From: Smallanthus sonchifolius
Lineage: Eukaryota; Streptophyta; Magnoliopsida; Asterales; Asteraceae
DNA length: 64,000 bases
Assembly: GCA_023525975.1 (NCBI GenBank)
Contig: CM042039.1
Location: 12,120,501 to 12,184,500, forward strand
Direction: 5' to 3'
The translations under genes were made by a program, and so were the position numbers. The notes under the pieces are model-generated. The model saw nothing but the letters and a program-made list of their open reading frames with translations, had not been told where the DNA came from and ran no database searches. Each line of letters begins with the position of its first letter. The first letter of the stretch is position 1. This document shows positions 11,566 to 22,625 of the stretch, in pieces.

Positions 11566-11807
11566 TGTGTTATATATGATTAAAAAGACCACATTATTAC
11601 AATCATAACATGTTTAAAAAATGATTTGGGAGGGTTAATGCATTTTGAATACACTTTGGGCGACGTTCAATCATTTTAGCAATTTTTTTCATATTTACCC
11701 ATTTGACCCGTTAAAGACAAAAGTATACCAGAATTGACCCGTATCCATTTTAGCTAAAGTGAATAATAAACAACGGCTTGTACATATAGAAGGCCGAGAT
11801 CCCTCAC

Positions 11808-11904
11808 CTCCTCTTCTTGAGCTGAAACAAAGTCATGGATCACATAGATTCCTGGAATATTCAATTCTAATGCTTCTAAATACACCTTAACTGAATAAGT
11901 ACCT
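11808..11904 (-). pseudogene. captured exon of an ALKBH8-like AlkB/tRNA methyltransferase gene
   Basis: A minus-strand open segment with a splice acceptor (ggtcag) and a donor (gaggag|gtgagg) encodes GTYSVKVYLEALELNIPG followed by IYVIHDFVSAQEEE. This matches the entry of the AlkB (2OG-Fe(II) oxygenase) domain in plant ALKBH8 homologues, which carry RRM, AlkB and methyltransferase domains and act on wobble-uridine modification of tRNA. Only this exon is present; the catalytic HxD...H residues lie further on in the protein and are absent. The intact frame and splice sites suggest relatively recent capture. Confidence 0.65.
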
Positions 11905-12008
11905 CTGACCTATCAATGAAAGAGGCCAAGTTTAAGATATGCAGCAAAAAGTAGATATACCTAAATTAACTAATTTATTTTTTTCAAAAATTTAGTTGAA
12001 TACATCAC

Positions 12009-12023
12009 ATGATATTTTTAAGT
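12009..12023 (+). repeat. target-site duplication of the SINE, left copy
   Basis: The 15-mer atgatatttttaagt here is repeated exactly at 12239-12253, bracketing the SINE. Confidence 0.85.
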
Positions 12024-12238
12024 ACCGTTGGTCATTTGGTGCAATGGTATCCCCAAGACTTCCCATAGTGGAGGTCTTGGGTTCGAATCCTAGTCACAGC
12101 AAAAAAAGGGTCTGTGGTCAGGTCAGGGGGTTTACCCAGTTGGGGGGTTCCTCCTGTGGTGGGCTACCATGGATATTCTAGGTGTTGCCCCGGGGAAACC
12201 CAATTATCATAAAATATCTAGGTGGTGTTGTTAAAAAA
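12024..12238 (+). mobile_element. tRNA-derived SINE, 215 bp
   Basis: The head looks like a tRNA gene. A box A-like TGGTGCAATGG lies at 12037-12047 and a box B GGTTCGAATCC at 12080-12090, so it can carry an internal RNA polymerase III promoter. The body (tttacccagttggggggttcc, then ggaaacccaat) is not a tRNA. It ends with a short A run and is flanked by an exact 15-bp duplication, the mark of LINE-mediated insertion. It inserted into the Helitron interior. Confidence 0.85.
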
Positions 12239-12451
12239 ATGATATTTTTAAGTTAATGAAATATCGAATAGCATTGTATTTTTAAAAGATAACAAAACTA
12301 GAAAGGGTTTTTAGTTCATTAGAACAATAAATAAAAAATGTATGTGTCTTGTAGCTGAGAAAACTCCAAACATAAATTACCATTATAGCTTTCTTAACAC
12401 AAAAAATAAACAAACTTCATAAGTACATTTAAAGATTTAATTAACACATAC

Positions 12452-12500
12452 CTTGTAGAATGTGTGTGTGAGCCAGCTCCCAACATAAAATATGAATAGT
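12452..12500 (-). pseudogene. unidentified 49-bp captured exon
   Basis: On the minus strand a polypyrimidine tract and CAG acceptor precede a 49-bp segment (starting ACTATTCATATTTTATG) that ends exactly at a canonical donor (ACAAG|gtatgt). Two frames are open. I do not recognise the protein. Its borders and orientation match the other captured fragments in this Helitron. Confidence 0.4.
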
Positions 12501-12899
12501 CTGGGAAAAAGAAAAGTGTAAATATTTGCTATTGGAAAACTATATAGTTCATGCCAATTATTATCAGAATTGGTTTAGGTTAATAGAACCTAAAATATCC
12601 GTGGAGACCATCTTTCAACTGTTTAACCCGTCTGACCCAGTTTCATTTTTAGCTAAATTTATTATTTAACACATTTGGGATAAACATAGAGGGGATTTTT
12701 AAAATAAAATGAATTAGCTCATTGCTCATACGCATAAACAAAATATCACCCTGCAACATATTTCAAAAAGGTCACTAACAAAACTAAAGTTTCTTTAAAA
12801 GCACGGTAATTGCTTATAATTTGTATATACACTAAGCAAAGTTGTATCAAAATGCAAAGTATTACTTCAATGGATTATATTATAAACCTGCCCACTTAC

Positions 12900-12946
12900 T
12901 CTCTTAAATCCAGGTTCCATGCTCCTACAATTGATGCTTCACTTCA
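12900..12946 (-). pseudogene. 3' half of a captured exon split by the copia insertion
   Basis: Minus-strand segment ending at a good donor (AAGAGA|gtaagt). It abuts the retrotransposon LTR. Its 5' half appears to be 24474-24528, which starts at a good acceptor (ttttcag). The joined exon would be about 100 bp. I cannot identify the gene. Confidence 0.4.
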
Positions 12947-13952
12947 TGTTGGATGTTAATTTATTTATTCATGTGGGTCAAAGTTTATGGGTCATTATGT
13001 ATATATTATAAAGTTATAACTTAGAGTCATTTATGTAAATATTTAGAAGTCAAGGGTTAGGGGTGTCTAAACCCAAAGTTTGGAAAAGTCACGATGGTTC
13101 AAAATAGGGTTATATATTAAGGATGGCAATGGGTCGGGTTCGGGCCGGGTATTGGTAATCCCAAACCCATGCCCGGTTGTGAAATCTTGTCCCAAACCCG
13201 GCACAATACCCGTCGGGTATCAGGCATACCCGCGGGTATCGGGTATACCCGTCAGTATCGGGCATAGCAGCGGGTATGTTCCAATACCCGTAGGGTATGC
13301 GTCGGGTACGTTTCAACGACTTTGTTTTTATATTTTTTAAAACTACAACATATAATTGAAATTTTTTTTACTGTAATATATTTTGTTTAATAGCTGCAAC
13401 ATAAATTTGAAAAAAAAACTACTGTAGTATATTTTTTTTATTTAATAACTACAACCTACAACTGAAAAAAAAATATGTTTAATAAAATAACTACAGCATA
13501 TATTTTTAATCGTGGAAATGTAAATTTCTTTATATAAATGGAAAAAAAGCTACTGCTTACTTGGTATTCATCTCGAAAATATAAACAGCAGGGAGAATTA
13601 ATTAAAATATTTATTACCTACACGCTTAAATAAAAGAAAAATATAAAGAAATTATTTCGGGTGTAATTTCGGGTAATCGGGGAGGGTATCACCTGATCCC
13701 ATACCCGTACCCGAACCCGGAAATTTTACTTTTTCTAATCCCATACCCGGCCCGTCACCCGAATACCCGACCCGTTACCCGGCCCGAATGATTCGGGTAT
13801 CGGGTTTTCCCGTCGGGTTCGGGTCTTTTTGCCATCCCTATTATATATACCCATGAACAAGTCTGTATCAAGTTTTTTAACGATTTGTGTATTATCAAAG
13901 TCAATATTTGGTGTCATTGTTCAATTGTGTTCATTGTGATCTTGGGCAACAA
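12947..13952 (+). repeat. 5' LTR of the gag-only copia element (contains a MITE)
   Basis: Without the inserted MITE (13118-13840) and its 8-bp duplication the LTR is about 275 bp and aligns along its whole length with 24213-24475. Differences include a/g and t/c changes near 13008 and 13041 and a short extra segment (catgaacaagtc) absent from the right copy. Confidence 0.85.
13118..13840. mobile_element. hAT MITE inside the 5' LTR, exact 8-bp duplication
   Basis: Ends TAAGGATGGCAATGGG and, inverted, TAGGGATGGCAAAAAG. ttatatat flanks it at 13110-13117 and 13841-13848. Subterminal regions are packed with 'gggtatcgggta/tacccg' repeats around an AT-rich centre. The short frames read across it on both strands are repeat artefacts. 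The right LTR lacks it, so it inserted after the retrotransposon did. Confidence 0.88.
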
Positions 13953-13954
13953 TT

Positions 13955-13966
13955 GGTATCAGAGCC
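13955..13966 (+). other. primer-binding site (initiator tRNA-Met type)
   Basis: TGGTATCAGAGC two bases after the 5' LTR is complementary to the 3' end of plant initiator tRNA-Met, the usual primer of plant copia elements. Confidence 0.85.
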
Positions 13967-14830
13967 CGGGGCTCTTGAAGAATCGTTTTTTTTTTCAAAA
14001 TCGTTTTGAAGATTGAAAACACAAAGCGGTGGTCAATTGCTGCATCAATCAGAGGGATTGATCAAATCAGTTGTTCGTTCCAGACAAGTCAGTGTTTGGG
14101 GACGAATTCAAGGAGGCAACATCTGGTTGTGACTCCAGTATCGAAGGACGCAGAAACAAAAAGGAGTGTTTTTTTGTTGTCTGTTGCGTTAAAAGGAACC
14201 GATTCGGATAATTGAGATAAGTCACAGAGCCAAGAAGATTTGGTCTGTTTGTTAATCTGTAACAGGAAACAAAGTTGAGATTTTTCTGTTGTTTGTGTGC
14301 GTATTACGCAAAGAGGAACCGAAACCAGGGGTGTTCGGTATTAAAGGCAATTGATTGGGACTGTTTGTTCATTGAAAACAGAAGCAAACGTGTTTCATAT
14401 CTGTTGAAAACAGTCACGAATCAGAAAAGTTTGGGGCTATTTGAAGTTTGAGAATCAAAGACAAAATCTGAGGAGTCTTGTTCTTTAAATTTTACTACAA
14501 GAAATCGAAAACCATAGAGGGGATTCGGTTTGATTTCAGTCACGAATCAAGAGGGTTTGAGGCTGTGTTTAATTTGAAATTTGAAACCACGATTGTTGGT
14601 TGTTTGCTACATACAATCATAGGAACTAGTAGTGTTTTTCGTTCAAGACATATTCGGGGTTGAGAGACGAATTCGAAGGGAATAGGAACAAGTTTTGTTT
14701 CTGAATTCTAAATTGTAGTGTCGAAAAAACAGAGGAATTGTTACCTGTTTGTGCCAATCAGAACAAAAGGTTTAAAAGAACAATCAGGAGATTTGTTGGT
14801 GTTTGACGTACTGATCGAAAAAGGCCAGGT
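13967..14830 (+). other. retroelement leader, first part
   Basis: Untranslated leader-like sequence of repeated phrases (aaacagaagcaaa, agtcacgaatca, tttgaggctgtg) without a long frame. Similar sequence resumes near 22140 and runs to the gag start at 22626, so the block between is probably inserted. The short open frames at 14006-14215, 14478-14663 and 14718-14951 show no domain. Confidence 0.45.
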
Positions 14831-15296
14831 TATTCCTCTTTATAATTGCCCGCTAATAAAGCCAACTGTTTCCTTTAATAGCATGAGCTCTAGGATTATT
14901 TCAGGATTAATCTTGACCATGTTAATTATAACTGCTCCTCTGTTACTGTGAGCCCTACCGTATCCTCACCAGGCAGTTCTCTCCACCGATCTTCTCCTCC
15001 ACGTCGCCTCATCTTCCAAATTGAAACACTCAAATTCTCACTTTCGCTCCAAATTGAAAGCCTCAAAACCAAATGGCTTCCTCCGTCTCCTGTGAAATCT
15101 CCTGTTCAAAGCAGCAACCATGACTCTTCTTGATTCTCACTTGTGTTCTGCACCCTAATTTCTCCACTGTCGTTCCCCTCCACCACTTCCAAGCCCTAAA
15201 CCTTCCCCGTTATCTAATTCATCATCTTATTTCCAATTAGGGTTTTCTCCCTCACTTCAGGGGTTCACAAATCCGAATCGTCATCCGAGATCGGCA

Positions 15297-15525
15297 ATGG
15301 CAAAGGGAGTGAGTTCAGCGGCCGAGCAAGCAGAACTATTCAAGCAAGACGGAAATCACTGCTTTGAGAAGAACAACCGCCATCGCTGGTCACACCGAGG
15401 TATATCTCACCATCGATTTTGCTATAAGACAAACTCATTTCATGATCACCATCTGTTCGATGAAATGCCTTTGTTTTTTAAATTTCCAGTCGATCACGTT
15501 GTGCCCTAATGTTCCAGTTTATCCC
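15297..15525 (+). pseudogene. gene fragment resembling CHIP E3 ubiquitin ligase (first TPR exons)
   Basis: A leader with gene-like composition (14940-15296) is followed by an ATG and exon 1 (15297-15399) encoding MAKGVSSAAEQAELFKQDGN, then a Phe-Glu-Lys-Asn stretch. A small deletion shifts the frame, after which GHTE precedes a donor (gag|gtatat). A 90-bp intron ends at ttccag, and exon 2 (from 15490) reads SITLCPNVPVY before homology stops. This is the start of the TPR domain of plant CHIP, the Hsc70/Hsp90 co-chaperone U-box ligase. The remaining TPRs and the U box are missing. The presence of an intron argues for DNA-level capture rather than retroposition. Confidence 0.7.
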
Positions 15526-16065
15526 ATCACAAGCCCAAGTAACATTAATGCACTGATTTTTCTATATTCCTGATTTTTTTATAACAAATACAAGGTTTAT
15601 GCACTTTGCTTTTCACATTTTGATAATGCTAATCGAAATCCTATTATTACTCCGTGATGTTTTTTTCGGGGTGGGGTGGGGGTCCTAACTTGGTATTTTT
15701 TATTATTAATTATTTATTTGTTTTGCAGCAAACATTTTATCATAAGCTAAGAAATGTTATCATTTTTGTTTGTAAGCTAGCACATATAGTGCTCCAAGTG
15801 AACTCACTGGTGGATTTGGGACATACACAAGTCACATTTAGCATAATATTGCAAAATCTAAACAACAAACAACATTCAACATCAACTAATTGAATTCCAT
15901 CAGCAATTGTCATCGCATGACTTTGTATATCAACAGGTTCGTTTTTTGCACTCATTAGTACCAAAATTTGTAAACCTAGATTGAAATTCAATGTTTCTGG
16001 ATGTATTTGGAGTAATACATGCACTGTAATTGCTCTGATATAATATTTGTGGCATTTGGTTCAGC

Positions 16066-17622
16066 TTCCGCAGCAGCTACCAGGTGAAAAACTTTGGGAA
16101 ACTTCTTTAAGTGATGGTTTACATTCATGTGTAAATCCTACGTCTAAATATCAAGGTATCATTGCTTCTCATATGATTATTTGCTCTACTTATGATGATG
16201 TTGTTAGCTCACCTAAGATTAGTTTATATTCACATACAACACAATTTCACCTGGTAAAGCTATAAAGTTCATGTCTCTGTTTCTTGGTGGAGTTGATGTC
16301 ACAAGCCCACACCTGCACACTATCAGTTAATCTCGATTTTCATTCGTTTGAAGATGTCCTAAGTCACATATACAAGTAACCAAGTTTTTTTATAAACTGA
16401 TTCTTTGTTCATTGTGTGCCTAATATCAGTAATTTGAATTAGTGCCATAACAAGAGTCAAAATTTGACATTAAAAAGATGACCCTTGAAGTTAAGAACTT
16501 GTATATGCATTTATTAAAAAGTTGACCCTTGAAATTAAGAACTTATATATGCATTTACTGACATGTTTCTTTTTGGGCCAGATTTATCTTTGAAAATTTT
16601 ATGTTGGTAGAGCTTACATTTGTTTGCACATATAGCAAGTTTGTTTAATGCATATTATTGAGAGAGAATGTTATCTAAATTTATTTCATTATTGTTTACC
16701 TTCAAAATCCACAAGAAAAATGCAATAATTGTTGCTGTTTGTGTTTTATTTATAGCAAATCGAATTCCCTATGGCAAGTAATAGATTTTCCTTCACACTT
16801 GCTAATCGGGATTGGGACCTACTTGCTAAAGAAAGGGTCCATCAAAACCTGCTTTCCTTTGATAAGGTATTTAGTTTCTTGAACTCAAATGTATACGTGG
16901 GTATTTTGACCCGTGTATAGGTAAATGGGTCAATTTGGGTTATACATTTACTATCTGAAAAAAATAAGTTATAAATGGGAATTTTGCACGTAAAAGTGCC
17001 TTAGATCACTTCAGTCAACACGTTTTTTAATTCGATTTATTCGACCCTCTAAATGCAACGATCATAGTTCAACAACGATGTTTGTTCACGAAGACTCGTA
17101 TCATGAATCAAAATGATTTGGGAAGTTGTTGGAAAGTTTGACGGTGATGCAAATCGGAGGCGGCCCATGGTGATTTTGATTACGCTAAAAATCTCATATC
17201 ACTTTATTTAGAATGTTGGATTATTTACTCAAAAATTTTATTTGTTTAATCATATTTGACACAGATATATAAAAATTAAAAATTTAGAACAGAAAGTGTT
17301 TGGAATTAACCCATGTGATGATGCAGTAGCTGCAGATGGAACAGATAAAGAAGATGAAGATATGCGATTGCCACGAGCACTATATAAACATTGAATATTT
17401 GCTGAATTTTGTATTCCTAAGCACAATTGTTTTGCTTTTTTATGTTTTTAAAAAATGATTTTTTTATATAGGAATTTCATAGAGAAGTTAAGTTGAAAGC
17501 CATTTGTAACATTGTTTGTTTACTAGACCCGATCTTCAAGGTGCGGCTGCAACAGTTGCCACTCTTCTTAGAGGAAAGGGTCAATGTGTTGACTTAGTTT
17601 TGGGATACAAACCACTTAAATG
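16066..17622 (+). pseudogene. three unidentified exon-like fragments
   Basis: Three plus-strand segments have exon character. About 16066-16155 follows tggttcag and reads LPQQLPGEKLWETSLSDG. 16756-16866 follows tttatag and ends at gataag|gtattt; it is open for 37 codons including RFSFTLANRDWDLLAKERV. 17527-17622 follows tttactag and ends at aatg|gtaagt; it is open in one frame and includes LQGAAATVATLLRGKGQ. I do not recognise the families. They share orientation with the CHIP-like fragment and lie in the same inserted block, so they are probably further captured exons, from one gene or several. Confidence 0.4.
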
Positions 17623-18074
17623 GTAAGTGGCATTTGTAATTTCTGGAAATTTGGTGCATAAAGTTTAAATATTTGTATAATCTTTCCCCATCTAATGTGT
17701 CTCATGGTGTTCAAGTGTCCAAAACGAATAAATGCACAAAGATTAATAACCGTAGGAACTGTACTTATGTATTAATTTAAAACATGTTTCTTTCATATTT
17801 ATGAGTTTGTAGAACTAACCGAACAAACTCTATTAGATCAAACAAACAAGTATTTTATTGAACCAAAGTTAATGTTCCCTCTGTAAATTGCCTATTTATA
17901 AGTTAACAATGGAGTCTTTATCTCTAAAAGGTGTTTCACTTATTTTAATTTTATATTTTGAACGTAGTCATTGCTTGAATGGGTTATTTTTCATACATGT
18001 TGGTTATTTTAATTAATTACACAACTCAAAAATAAATCCTTGAACTATATTTCTGCAACTCAAACTAACATCTT

Positions 18075-18528
18075 CAATTTTTTTATTTTACAATTTGATG
18101 TTTTAAACAAGTTAAATCAGTTCTTCGTCTTCTTAAGATGTGAAGCTTAAAATAAATCCACGAACATGCTGTAATTTAAAAATATCCATTATTTAAATTA
18201 GAAAAAACGTATATACGACAAATATATGTATTAAAAACTTACAATTGACTCTATATAACCGTTTTCCAGAATACCCTAAGAGGGTACCCCAAAAATCTCT
18301 ATTAAGTCCAGTAACGCCCATACAATGAACCCTGCACCATTCTGAATCTCCGTTGTAGAAGAATTGGAAAACATTTTGTGACCAGTTCAAACCCGTCTGG
18401 AAATAATGGTTCTTAACCGGTGACGAAATGTTGTCGGCTATGACCGGATCATTTGAAGATGACCCATTCAAACTCCTTGTGTTTCTTCTACTTCTACCGT
18501 TATTGATGTCTCTTACGTTAGAAGACAT
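18075..18528 (-). CDS. small two-exon ORF of unknown function with a TATA-type promoter
   Basis: Minus-strand ATG at 18528 opens a Ser/Asn/Arg-rich frame (MSSNVRDINNGRSRR, a GLNWSQNVFQFFYNGD stretch, then SEWCRVHCMG). It ends at a canonical donor near 18243 (gtcaatt|gtaagt). An acceptor (aattacag, about 18170) would add about 30 Lys/Arg-rich codons before a stop near 18080. Upstream is a good promoter: CCCTATAAATAC at about 18579-18590 and an ACAACAAAAACAC leader. It lies downstream of the MULE transposase on the same strand and might be a second MULE ORF or a captured gene. No family is recognised. Confidence 0.35.
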
Positions 18529-18633
18529 GTTATATTCTCAATAGTGTTGTGAAAGAAATAGTCATATTGTGTTTTTGTTGTATTTATAGGGATGTTTGTC
18601 AAATAATTGAATTATAACGTGATGAGGTTTGTT

Positions 18634-19249
18634 GAAAATGTGTTTTGTAAAGTAGAATTATCTTGAGTTTTAATGTCAAACAACCAACTTTAAGCGCTGA
18701 TAACTCCCCTGTATAATCTCCGTTTGGAACATGGGTAGGTTCGTTAAATAGATCTCACGTGATATTACAGGGAAAAGAAAACAAAAAGTATTATTTTAAT
18801 CTGTAAAATATAATTTTATGACTCCAAAGATAGAGAAAATGTGTTTTGTAAAGTAGATTTATCTTGAGTTTTAATGTCAAACAACCAACTTTAAGCGCTG
18901 ATAACTCTCATGTATAATCTCCGTTTGGAACACGGGTAGATTCGCTGAGTAGACCTCACGTGATATTACGGAGACAAGAAAACAAAAAGTATTATTTTAA
19001 CCTGTAAAATATAATTTTATGACTCCAAATATAGAGAAAATGTGTTTTGAAAAGTAGAATTATCTTGAGTTTTAATGTCAAACAACCAACTTTAAGCGAT
19101 GATAACTCCCCTGTATAATCTCTGTTTGGAACACAGGTAGGTTCGTTGAATAGACCTCACGTGATATTACAGGGAAAAGAAAACAAAAAGTATTATTTTA
19201 ACCTGTAAAATATAATTTTATGACTCCAAAGATAGAGAAAATGTGTTTA
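18634..19249. repeat. three tandem copies of a 201-bp unit
   Basis: gaaaatgtgtttt recurs at 18634, 18835, 19036 and 19237, exactly 201 bp apart. Each unit contains ttttaatgtcaaacaacc, a 'gcgctgataactcccctgt' block and 'cacgtgatatta'. Copies are nearly identical, so the amplification is recent. The array lies immediately upstream of the small minus-strand ORF and downstream of the MULE gene. Confidence 0.9.
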
Positions 19250-19317
19250 GCAACAAAACAAAAAACAACAAACAATCTTAATAATATAATTTAACATTTT
19301 CAACATATTACGTAGAC

Positions 19318-19319
19318 TA

Positions 19320-19366
<47 letters not shown>
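19318..19366. repeat. (AAT)n microsatellite
   Basis: About 15 consecutive aat/taa units, just 3' of the MULE transposase stop codon. Confidence 0.9.
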
Positions 19367-19387
19367 AACATAACATTGTTTTTGTCA

Positions 19388-21903
19388 CTAAGGATCATTT
19401 AGATCAAAGTCAAATTTTTGTGATCCCTGGGCTGTTGTATCGACGATATAATCACGAAAATATTGAGGATGGACATAAACATTTGGTTGGGTTTGAGGGT
19501 TGCTTCCTCCAGCTCTTCCGCTAGATGATATTTGTGATGGATTGGGCTGATTACAACTGACACGAGTATACCCTTCATTACGACATCGGGTGCAAAACGG
19601 CGGTGTTACAACCTCTCCAACTGATGGCATATGTCTATTTTCACGTGGTCAACCATCATGTCTTTTATTCATGAGTGGTGGTTGAATTGGAACATAGTCA
19701 TCTGGTATCTCCTATTCTGTTTGACCAGGAAGAGGATTTACTGTCTCTTGATACGTCCCCCGATAAAACTCTGTTGAAAACCAATTCAAAGCCCAATGAC
19801 TACAATCTGTTTGACTTAGATATCTCGAAACACAAATTACGTGACCACAAGGTAAACCAGAGAGTTGCCACTGTTTACATGTACAAGTTCTATTAACCAA
19901 ATCGACTAGACCTTTTTTCCCTCCGTCATCAACCTCAAACTTATTTTGATCAATACCAATAACTCTCCATGACCCACTTTTTGAAATTCTTTTACTAATT
20001 TTACTCTGACCGTACTCGGTAAGTGGGTGTTGATTGTTAGCTATTAAAAAAATAAATAAACATAAATTAGTAACTAACAAATATGTTAAAAAAAATAAAT
20101 AAACATAAATTAGTAACTAACAAATGATTTAAATAAGTTATTACCTCCAACCTGTCGACGATTATAGTACCATTTCTGTAAACTTTCATGAAAAAATTCA
20201 ATAAGTTTAATTATTGGTAGTTTTCGGGCATTAACCGACAAGGCGTTAATTGACTCTGCACTGTTAGATGTCATAACATTATAGCGTTGTCCAGAGCTGT
20301 GTGCTCTAGCCCAATTTTCAAAACCAATATTAACAAGAGTATTGTAAATATTTGGACCGGCAGCACATAGTAGCCGCATACCTTCATTAAACTCGGAAAC
20401 TCTGTAAGCTTTACAAGTTTTCCACCATAAACATTCAAAAAAAAATTTTGACCTTGCCTTTATGTGTAAGTTCATCATAAGATGCCGACAGCAGAGCCCG
20501 TGATAAGCATGCGGAAAGACGTCTCTAATTGCCTGAGCAATTGATGCAGCCCTATCTGATATGATCGCCAAATTTGGATTTTCGCCGATACAATCCTTAA
20601 GTCTTGACAAAAACCACGACCATGATTCACCACTTTCAGTTTTACCAACACCGTATGTGATCGGCAAGATCTGATTGTTTCCATCCAAGCCGACCGCGAG
20701 AAACATAGTGCCCAAAAACTTTCCTTTTAAATGTGCTCCATCATTAACTATCAACGGTCGTAAATAACCGACGAAACTTCGAATCTGTATATAAAAATAT
20801 TTTTATTAGAATTTTTAAAACAATGAAAAATATTTTTAAAAAAATAGAATAATTTAAAAAATACACTTACTGCCACACCAAGGGCAATAAAAAACATTTC
20901 AAATCTTCCGGCTGTGTCCGTTAATGTGTGGGTAATTGTACCCGGGTTCGTCTTTTTTAAATTATGACAGTAAACTGGGAGCCTGGCAAACGAATCCTCA
21001 GGGGAACCCATCAATAGTTCAAGCGCAAAAGATTTTGTTCTCCAACCTTGAGAGTAAGATATATCAATTTTGTATTTCTCTTTAATATCTGTAACGATAT
21101 CATTCGGCCGATATATCCTCCCGCTATCTTTGAATTGATCTTTTATCAAGTGACCCAATACCTTTTTATTGGCTTGACGTATATGAGGATACGTCTGAGT
21201 CCTTGAACATGTGTGTTGATATTTAAAGTATCTCACTTGGAAAATGTCGGTGTTTTCAATCACATACGCCCTTATACGCCACTCGCAACCATCATTTTGA
21301 CATGAAGCCTTAAATCGGGTTTTCGAAGATCTCTCAACTTTATATTCAAAACATTTAGTAATGCAAATTTTACCCAGTTCGAGTTTTAATTCTTCTTTGT
21401 TTTTAAAAATATGACCCTCAGAAAAATGTGAAGAGTGTGAGTTAAGAACTTTTACTTCGTTTATTGTACAATCAAACAATGACTCGAGCATAGACCAAAA
21501 AAAGTTAGATAGAACATTAGACTCCAAAGAAGACACTGGAACTTTATGATCAAGATGAGTTTCATTAGACGGAACAGCTGAACTACTACCCACACCAGAT
21601 TCTTCAGTAATGTACAAAGACAACAATTCTTTTGGTTGATTTAAAACAACATTTAAAAAAAATAAAACATCACTATCATCCAATAGATCAATTGAATGTG
21701 TATAAGTGGATATTTTATAAGAAAAACGAATTTCATTGCTAAACCCACATTTTTCACAAATAAGATTTTTCAAACCCACGTAAATAGTTTTACTAGGTAC
21801 ACAAAAAACACGTCAAAAACATTTTTTTTACAGGAACGTACTCTTCAACACCGTTAACAAAGTCCCATTTTCCACCGGTATATAAAATAATATTACAAGA
21901 CAT
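19388..21903 (-). pseudogene. Mutator-like (MULE) transposase gene, catalytic core intact but two stops near the C terminus
   Basis: Minus-strand exons. A candidate start exon at 21903 (MSCNIILYTGGKWDFVNG) leads, with an unresolved frame break near 21830, into exon A (about 21790-20871). An 86-bp intron (20785-20870, gtaagt...atacag) follows, then exon B (20784-20145), a 104-bp intron (20041-20144) and exon C (20040-19388). Exon A carries the Cys/His DNA-binding FAR1-type region (CQNDGCEWRIRAYVIE). Exon B carries the MULE domain with Asp in VNDGAHLKG, Asp in AIISDRA, CCRH, and Glu in NSAESINAL. Exon C has a SWIM finger (CTCKQW...CGH) and a C-terminal CCHC knuckle with His changed to Tyr. In-frame stops lie at 19712-19714 (TAG) and 19649-19651 (TGA), both after the SWIM finger, so a protein with a complete core could still be made. 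Terminal inverted repeats were not identified. Confidence 0.8.
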
Positions 21904-22056
21904 TACTTAAAAATAACTAGTAAGAGGATGGATAAAAGGATGAAGTTTACAAAGTGGATAGGTGAAGAAATCTTTAAGTGGATGGAATGTGAAGAAATTT
22001 CGCCATTTTGACAAATGACATCATCTGATTGGTTGCCCATTTTGATAGAAAGAAAA

Positions 22057-22106
22057 CTCAATGGCCGTTTTTGAATTTTCATTTGTTCAAACGGCCATTT
22101 TGCTCT
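22057..22106. repeat. inverted repeat (hairpin) upstream of the MULE gene
   Basis: tcaatggccgttt and aaacggccatttt are inverted copies separated by about 24 bases. It lies about 150 bp upstream of the MULE start codon, close to where retroelement leader sequence resumes, so it may be part of the MULE terminus or promoter. A matching copy on the other side was not found. Confidence 0.4.
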
Positions 22107-22139
22107 ATTTGATTGTGGGCTGTTGCATTAAATAAGAAG

Positions 22140-22625
22140 TCAAACTTGGTTGGCTTTCAATCGCAATTCAAAAGGTTGTAGGACAGTCTTTGAATTCAAG
22201 AACATAACAAATCAAGGGGTTTGTTGTCTGTTCCTTTTTTATAAATCCAAAGGCCAAGATAAAGGCAAATTTGATCAAACTCTTGCACTTGTTCGGATTG
22301 TCTCAAAGCAGGAAGAAACAAGTCAAAGGAATATTTGATTGTTTGGTTGAGACCAATTAAAGGAAAAGTGACAAAGTCAGGGACTTTGTAGATCAAGATA
22401 TTAGAATCACACGTGAGGATTCGCAAAAATCCAGGTTTTGTGTTCTTATTTTGAAACTGGAATTGGTTTTAAGTTTTCGATACCTATCTTGAATTGGGTA
22501 TTAAAATTAAAATTCACTGTTAGCAAGTCGAAGTTAGAACTTTTTGGGAATCATATTTGGTTTTTTAGAAGAAAACCGGTTAGATTGTTCCTGTTTGTTG
22601 TTTTAAAAGAAAAACACAAGATACG
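22140..22625 (+). other. retroelement leader, second part
   Basis: Leader-like sequence (caatcgcaattcaaaagg, aaaccggttagattgttcc) with no domain-bearing frame, running straight into the gag start. It resembles 13967-14830 in style. Open frames at 22150-22338 and 22438-22674 are not supported as genes. Confidence 0.4.

Noticed and set aside
12024..12100. Possible tRNA gene
   Set aside because: Box A and B are present but no cloverleaf can be completed; the non-tRNA body and 15-bp duplications identify a SINE.
13080..13917. Short frames over the gggtatcgggta repeats
   Set aside because: They lie within a hAT MITE with exact target duplications inside an LTR; the peptides only mirror the repeat.
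20475..20684. 69-codon minus-strand frame
   Set aside because: Alternate-frame shadow of exon B of the MULE transposase.
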